64,000 bases of DNA from Hetaerina americana (lineage: Eukaryota > Arthropoda > Insecta > Odonata > Calopterygidae), in NCBI GenBank assembly GCA_022747635.1, contig JAKTNV010000078.1, positions 744,001-808,000 of the forward strand, written 5' to 3'. This document shows positions 60,272-64,000 of the stretch, one piece after another; the first letter of the stretch is position 1; each line of letters begins with the position of its first letter. Both the position numbers and the translations under genes were made by a program. A model generated the notes under the pieces. That model did no database searches. It was given only the letters and a program-made list of their open reading frames with translations, and was not told the origin of the DNA.

Positions 60272-60496
60272 TAATTTGATTGATGTGTGGTGTATGGTAT
60301 TATATGTAATAGCTTAATTTTTTTTTTAATTTATCTTTTTTTTTCTTGCTGATAAATGGTTGTAAATGGGATGGGGATTCACTTGTTTTGTTAAAGAGAT
60401 TTGTGTTTTGAAGTCTAGTTTTATGTATTATCTTTTGCAATTATTTGGGACTTGTGTGCCACCTGACAATGTCTATCAGCACATGTGTATTTCTAA
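60272..60496 (+). mobile_element. 3' untranslated region and (TAA)n end of the CR1-like element
   Basis: About 220 bases after the stop, containing T-rich runs and GACAATGTCTATCAGCAC, ending in TAATAATAATAATAA. It then merges with the (TA)n array, so the exact element end is uncertain. Confidence 0.7.
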
Positions 60497-60783
<287 letters not shown>

Positions 60784-61583
60784 AAATATCTCTGCTGGTC
60801 CCCACCAACCATGTAAATAAGCGTGTTCCCTATTCGTTCGTTTTACAATAAGAGCCATTACGACATAATTACAAATGTCAAGAATGGACATAGTTGTCAG
60901 TTGACATACAGGTACATATCTATTAGAATATAATTATAATACATTGCGGTATGTATTATGCATCTTTTTCATCGCAAAGCAAATGCTTTTAAGACTTTTA
61001 ATGGCCTTAACTTCCTCAAACAAGAAGAAGCTTATCAAACCTTCCTTATGTGATTCCATTGTTTTTCTGCACGCTTCTAAAAGATATAATAGAAAAAAAT
61101 CTTCTAATCAAATGAACCATGAATTGATATCCCTAATGAAAGATCATAGATCTCCATTTCAAAAACAAGAAAATTAATCGCAATTTCATGCAGTATTACT
61201 GAAGCCGACCATTTTAATTTAGCTCTTGTGTATGAATTTTTCTTAGCTTAGATTTTTAAGTTTATGTGGTTATTGTTCAGGAAACTCCATCGCCCAAAAC
61301 GACTAGAAGGATTGTTTTATCATAGTTGTTAGTCTTCGTAAGTTTTGTATATTAGTTTTGTTGAATTGAAAATATTGAGATAAACGAAAGGAAATTTTCA
61401 TCCTTTTTAGTTAATAAAAGAGAAAATGCAGAGATTATTGTAAAAATGTTCTAATTTTCTTAAAATAAATGTAAATATACCTTTTTTGAACTATCCGCCA
61501 GCGTACCTAAACCATTTCAGTCAAACTTAACTCTTTTCAGTGAGTATTGGAAAGGAATCATCGTTTACAGGCTAGATTACTCG
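60784..61583. other. No recognised feature
   Basis: A+T-rich; one 77-codon frame (60944-61177, +) without motif. Confidence 0.5.
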
Positions 61584-61670
61584 TCAACCCGAAGGTTGGT
61601 ACGATATGAGAGGGCGGAGCTCACCTGATACTAAGCCGCACGGCGCACAGCGGGTCCAAGTGCCGATAAA
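61584..61670 (+). repeat. CAACCCGAAGGTTG repeat, copy A (partial)
   Basis: Starts with the hairpin CAACC-CGAA-GGTTG and continues GCGGAGCTCACCTGATACTA, alignable to copy B at 62053 (GTAGAGTTCACCCAGTATTA). Similarity fades after GCACGGCGCACA. Confidence 0.7.
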
Positions 61671-62052
61671 ACTGGGCGAAACATCTCCTCGTTTGATGCT
61701 TCCTCCAGAATATTTATGATAGGTTCTCCGCTTACAGTTAAGGCTCTTTTATTCCTAAGACTTACGACAGTTTTATCCATGATATTGAGGATCAAACAGG
61801 AGTTCACTGCTCAACCTTCGTTCATCCCATTTCCCGTTGATGCTCGGGATTTCCACGTACAGCATACCCTTTTGTAAATATCATGCATATTAATTCGATT
61901 GCATTTTTCGTCATTGAATTACATAACATAAACGAGTGATTGAAAGGAATAAAAATAAAAAATAAGGAATTTAAATATCAACTCAATCATAATTTTTATC
62001 TGAAATTAAACTTTTATATATACGTAAAAACCATAACCATAAACACAGTATT
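61671..62052. other. No recognised feature
   Basis: Moderately A+T-rich spacer between the two repeat copies; short frame only. Confidence 0.45.
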
Positions 62053-62196
62053 CAACCCGAAGGTTGGTTTGGTCTGTTATGGTAGAGTTCACCCAGTATT
62101 ATGCCCGATGGCGTGTGAAATTCACACATCAGGGTAGTGGGGCCAGTCCCTTTTACTGTGCCGGTTATGGTTTACCAGGAAGACCTGGTACCCGAA
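62053..62196 (+). repeat. CAACCCGAAGGTTG repeat, copy B, with three hairpins
   Basis: Contains CAACC-CGAA-GGTTG, then GTGTGAA-A-TTCACAC (~62114-62128), then TACCAGG-AAGA-CCTGGTA (~62173-62190), each with a perfect stem. It passes into the (TA)n segment. Three stable stems in 140 bases suggest a structured RNA-derived end (SINE or LINE 3' region) and not a protein-coding remnant. Confidence 0.7.
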
Positions 62197-62314
62197 AAAT
62201 CACATAGCTATATATATATATATATATATACATATATATATTTATATATATATATATACATATATATATTTATATATATATATATATATATATCTATATA
62301 TAGCTATGTGATTT
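62197..62314. repeat. (TA)n enclosed by perfect 20-bp inverted arms
   Basis: AAATCACATAGCTATATATA at 62197-62216 is exactly reverse-complemented at 62295-62314. Between them is a TA array with an internal duplicate containing ATACATATATATATTTATA. The whole 118 bases can fold into one long hairpin. Confidence 0.9.
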
Positions 62315-62330
62315 ATACGTGGTTGAATGT

Positions 62331-62334
<4 letters not shown>

Positions 62335-62403
<69 letters not shown>

Positions 62404-62629
62404 TAATCAATTTGACGAAATCTCGCCAAACGGCGAACAAATACTCATTTATATGGAAACAGATATAAGGTACAGGGATAGGAACACACATGAAGGACGA
62501 ACACAGGAGAGGCGTGGAAGGCGGAATCAAGTAGATCACGAGAGTAAAAATATTTCCTAGACCGGGATTTGAACTCCGGATCTTTCCACTTGCTGGGCGG
62601 AGGCTCTTAACCGCTTGAGCTATCCAGGA
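62335..62629 (-). mobile_element. tRNA-derived element with (TA)n tail
   Basis: On the - strand a tRNA-like head (62629-62555) has a complete 7-bp acceptor (TCCTGGA with TCTAGGA, one G-T pair), D arm GCTC...GAGC, anticodon arm TCCGC-CCAGCAA-GTGGA and a T arm with one extra base. A box TAGCTCAAGCGG and B box GTTCAAATC are good Pol III signals. The apparent anticodon is AGC, but position 33 is C instead of U and the T arm is bulged, so a working tRNA-Ala is unlikely. A TTTTT follows the head. A ~150-base body leads to (TA)n at 62335-62400, giving the layout of a SINE with a TA tail. Confidence 0.65.
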
Positions 62630-62634
62630 AACGT

Positions 62635-62808
62635 AATTTACATTGAGATCTGCGATACTTTATGCAACCAAGAGCCCCGATTCTTTGGCCAAGAATCCAA
62701 ACTCTTGGCCAAAATTCTTGGCCAAAGTTCCAAACTCTTGGCCAAAATTCTTGGCCAAAGAATCGGGGCACTTGGTTGCATAAAGCATCGCAGATCTCAG
62801 TGTAAATT
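62635..62808. repeat. 174-bp foldback with tandem TTGGCCAA palindromes
   Basis: Two 56-base arms (62635-62690 and 62753-62808) match in reverse complement with three mismatches. The centre is two 33-bp tandem units, and TTGGCCAA or TTGGCC recurs at 62685, 62705, 62718, 62738 and 62751 (spacing 20, 13, 20, 13). The centre is itself nearly self-complementary, so the entire unit can form one hairpin. It abuts the tRNA-like head. Frames on both strands give similar peptides (FGQE, LAKILGQ repeats) because of the symmetry, and are not genes. Confidence 0.92.
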
Positions 62809-63204
62809 TGAGTGAGCTCCTCACTTCGACTAGTGTTGTCGTGACGATTACCCTTCAGTACGCTGAAGAGGGCTACTTTGTGGCTAAAATACGCGTATTC
62901 GTTTTCACCTTTCTTATCCCTTTCCTTTTTAATTTTTACCCCTTCTTGACTTGTGGCGTTAGCCAAATAATTTCATTTGAACTTTGTTTAGAAAGGTAAA
63001 CTGTTTACGGTTATTGGAGTTTTACATTTATTTAAATTTTGTGTCACACTAAAAACAATATTAAGGATGACAACGAGAAACCAATTCAATCATTTATTCC
63101 TAAGAGTGTTACGTATGATGGAATGCTGACAGCAGTATTTGACTTTCTTCGTGCTACCAGCTCATGCCTTTAAAAATAGACTTTTCGGAGTGGGAAAGGA
63201 GGCA
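62809..63204. other. No gene; hairpin motif at 62853-62892
   Basis: CTTCAG-TACG-CTGAAG (62853-62868) overlaps CTGAAGA and a GGCTAC...GTGGCT stem followed by AAAA, a possible third member of the CTGANGA/stem/GAAA motif class. The remainder is A+T-rich. Confidence 0.4.
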
Positions 63205-63510
63205 TCGGGATGGAGCGAGAGCTAGCATAATGGCATCCCACCCAAAGGGACTTGGTTTGAATCCTAGAGACGGTAGATGTTTTTTAGTGGTGGTCCCAAT
63301 CCCTCCTGGAGGTGCTTTGGTGGAAAGAAATTAGGTGAACACGCCATCCGTCGGATGGGACGTTGAATTGCGGACCCCTTGGCGCCTCTGTTTAAGAATA
63401 GGCTAATGCCGACACCGAGTTTCTCTCACCCTCTCTCTTTTTCTATCCATCCCTAATGGTACAAATGACCTCAGTTGTCAGTTGCCTCTTCTAGAGCTAC
63501 TACTATACTA
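63205..63510 (+). mobile_element. tRNA-derived SINE, copy 3
   Basis: Starts CGGGATGGAGCGAGAGC with a B-box-like GGTTTGAATCC (~63258), then carries the family core: CCATCCGTCGGATGGGACG (the perfect hairpin CCATCC-GTC-GGATGG, ~63344-63358) and GCGGACCCCTTGGCGCC, then CCGACACCGAGTTTCTCTC and AATGACCTCAGTTGTCAGTT. It ends in ACTACTACTA. Same orientation and length (~305 bp) as the full-length copy at 34.2 kb. I could not identify a convincing target-site duplication, so it is older or the flanks have changed. Confidence 0.88.
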
Positions 63511-64000
63511 GGAATGGGTGTACCGTATGATTCCCAGATTTAATGCATGATATATTTTTGCATGTTTTTATATATATTGGTGAGTAATCATTGCTATATA
63601 TTGATAAAAGTCTATTAGTAAACCGCGTTTCAACCACGGAAACACCTGGAAGCTGCTCGAACTCCCTGGTGTGGTCTTATAAAATATACTACCAAATATT
63701 GTGTCGACGCGATCGCGAGGCGTTCTTAATTAGGGGACAATGTTTCTTTGAAAAAAGGAATTTTTTTTCTTCGAAACAAATGACTTATCTTTATTGCCTG
63801 GTGACACCTCAAGCTTCCGATTAAATTAAAATAGGGTTCCCGTCCTCTGAGTGATTTTTTTAACTCTGGCTATTTTTTCGGTAGCACTAAAAATTTTAGT
63901 TTTTCATTATTGTTCACTATCGACAGCGTTCGGCAGATCTTCTACGTACATTTCTTTGGTGTAAAAAATATCAAATAAATTAATTTTATTTAAATACATT
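63511..64000. other. No recognised feature
   Basis: A+T-rich to the window end; a 77-codon + frame at 63591-63824 shows no motif. Confidence 0.5.

Noticed and set aside
62555..62629. Functional tRNA-Ala (AGC)
   Set aside because: The cloverleaf is nearly complete, but position 33 is C instead of the invariant U and the T stem has an extra base; it is followed by a SINE-like body and TA tail.
62607..62966. 119-codon frame with FGQEFWPRVW repeats and a similar + strand frame
   Set aside because: Both are products of the self-complementary foldback, which reads alike on the two strands.

Overview
The window is animal nuclear DNA, most likely arthropod (an insect fits well, but I cannot fix the order). 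The evidence: an A+T-rich background with very few long reading frames; several non-LTR retrotransposon families (CR1/Jockey-like and RTE-like); a mariner-type transposase relic; tRNA-derived SINEs with target-site duplications; long (TA)n tracts; and splice-type signals in otherwise non-coding sequence. I see no bacterial or viral gene organisation, no rRNA, no CRISPR and no confident functional tRNA. No complete host gene can be called, so the window looks intergenic or, more probably, part of one or more very long introns.

Layout. 0-10 kb: A+T-rich sequence with a purine-rich start and a decayed RTE copy (3.5-5.3 kb, + strand). 9.4-13.9 kb: G+C-rich patch, RTE 3' fragment, SINE copy 1 with an 11-bp target-site duplication, and a site shaped like a recursive splice point at 12,902. 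17-21 kb: a solo CR1 3' end, a possible signal-peptide first exon (18,905-18,958), a hairpin repeat and a dead CR1 copy (19.37-20.6 kb). 22-29 kb: G+C-rich pyrimidine patch, a second and better recursive-splice-like site (24,644), the 5' half of a CR1 relic, and CpG-rich patches. 30.5-39.3 kb: an internally deleted RTE copy (- strand), SINE copy 2 with a 12-bp duplication, a tRNA-like module in (TA)n, and a longer RTE copy (- strand). 41-49 kb: two purine-rich G+C patches, a candidate 59-nt exon (44.85 kb) and a CR1 3' end with a GATGTA-type tail. 50-55 kb: mariner relic, two related hairpin elements (one with long terminal inverted repeats), and candidate small exons on both strands. 58.9-60.8 kb: the only intact long reading frame, a CR1/Jockey-like reverse transcriptase, running into a ~290-bp (TA)n array. 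61.5-63.5 kb: a dense repeat cluster (hairpin-rich repeat in two copies, (TA)n between perfect inverted arms, a tRNA-derived element, a 174-bp foldback with tandem TTGGCCAA palindromes, SINE copy 3).

How the parts relate. The SINEs depend on LINE machinery in trans; the intact-looking RT at 59 kb may encode a functional C-terminal half but lacks its endonuclease. The RTE copies with readable catalytic boxes have lost the active-site aspartates. If the CAG|GTAAG-type sites at 12.9 and 24.6 kb are real, the plus strand of this window is transcribed as a long intron spliced in steps. That is the most interesting hypothesis here and is testable with nascent RNA data. All protein-family names come from motifs read by eye; no database search was possible.
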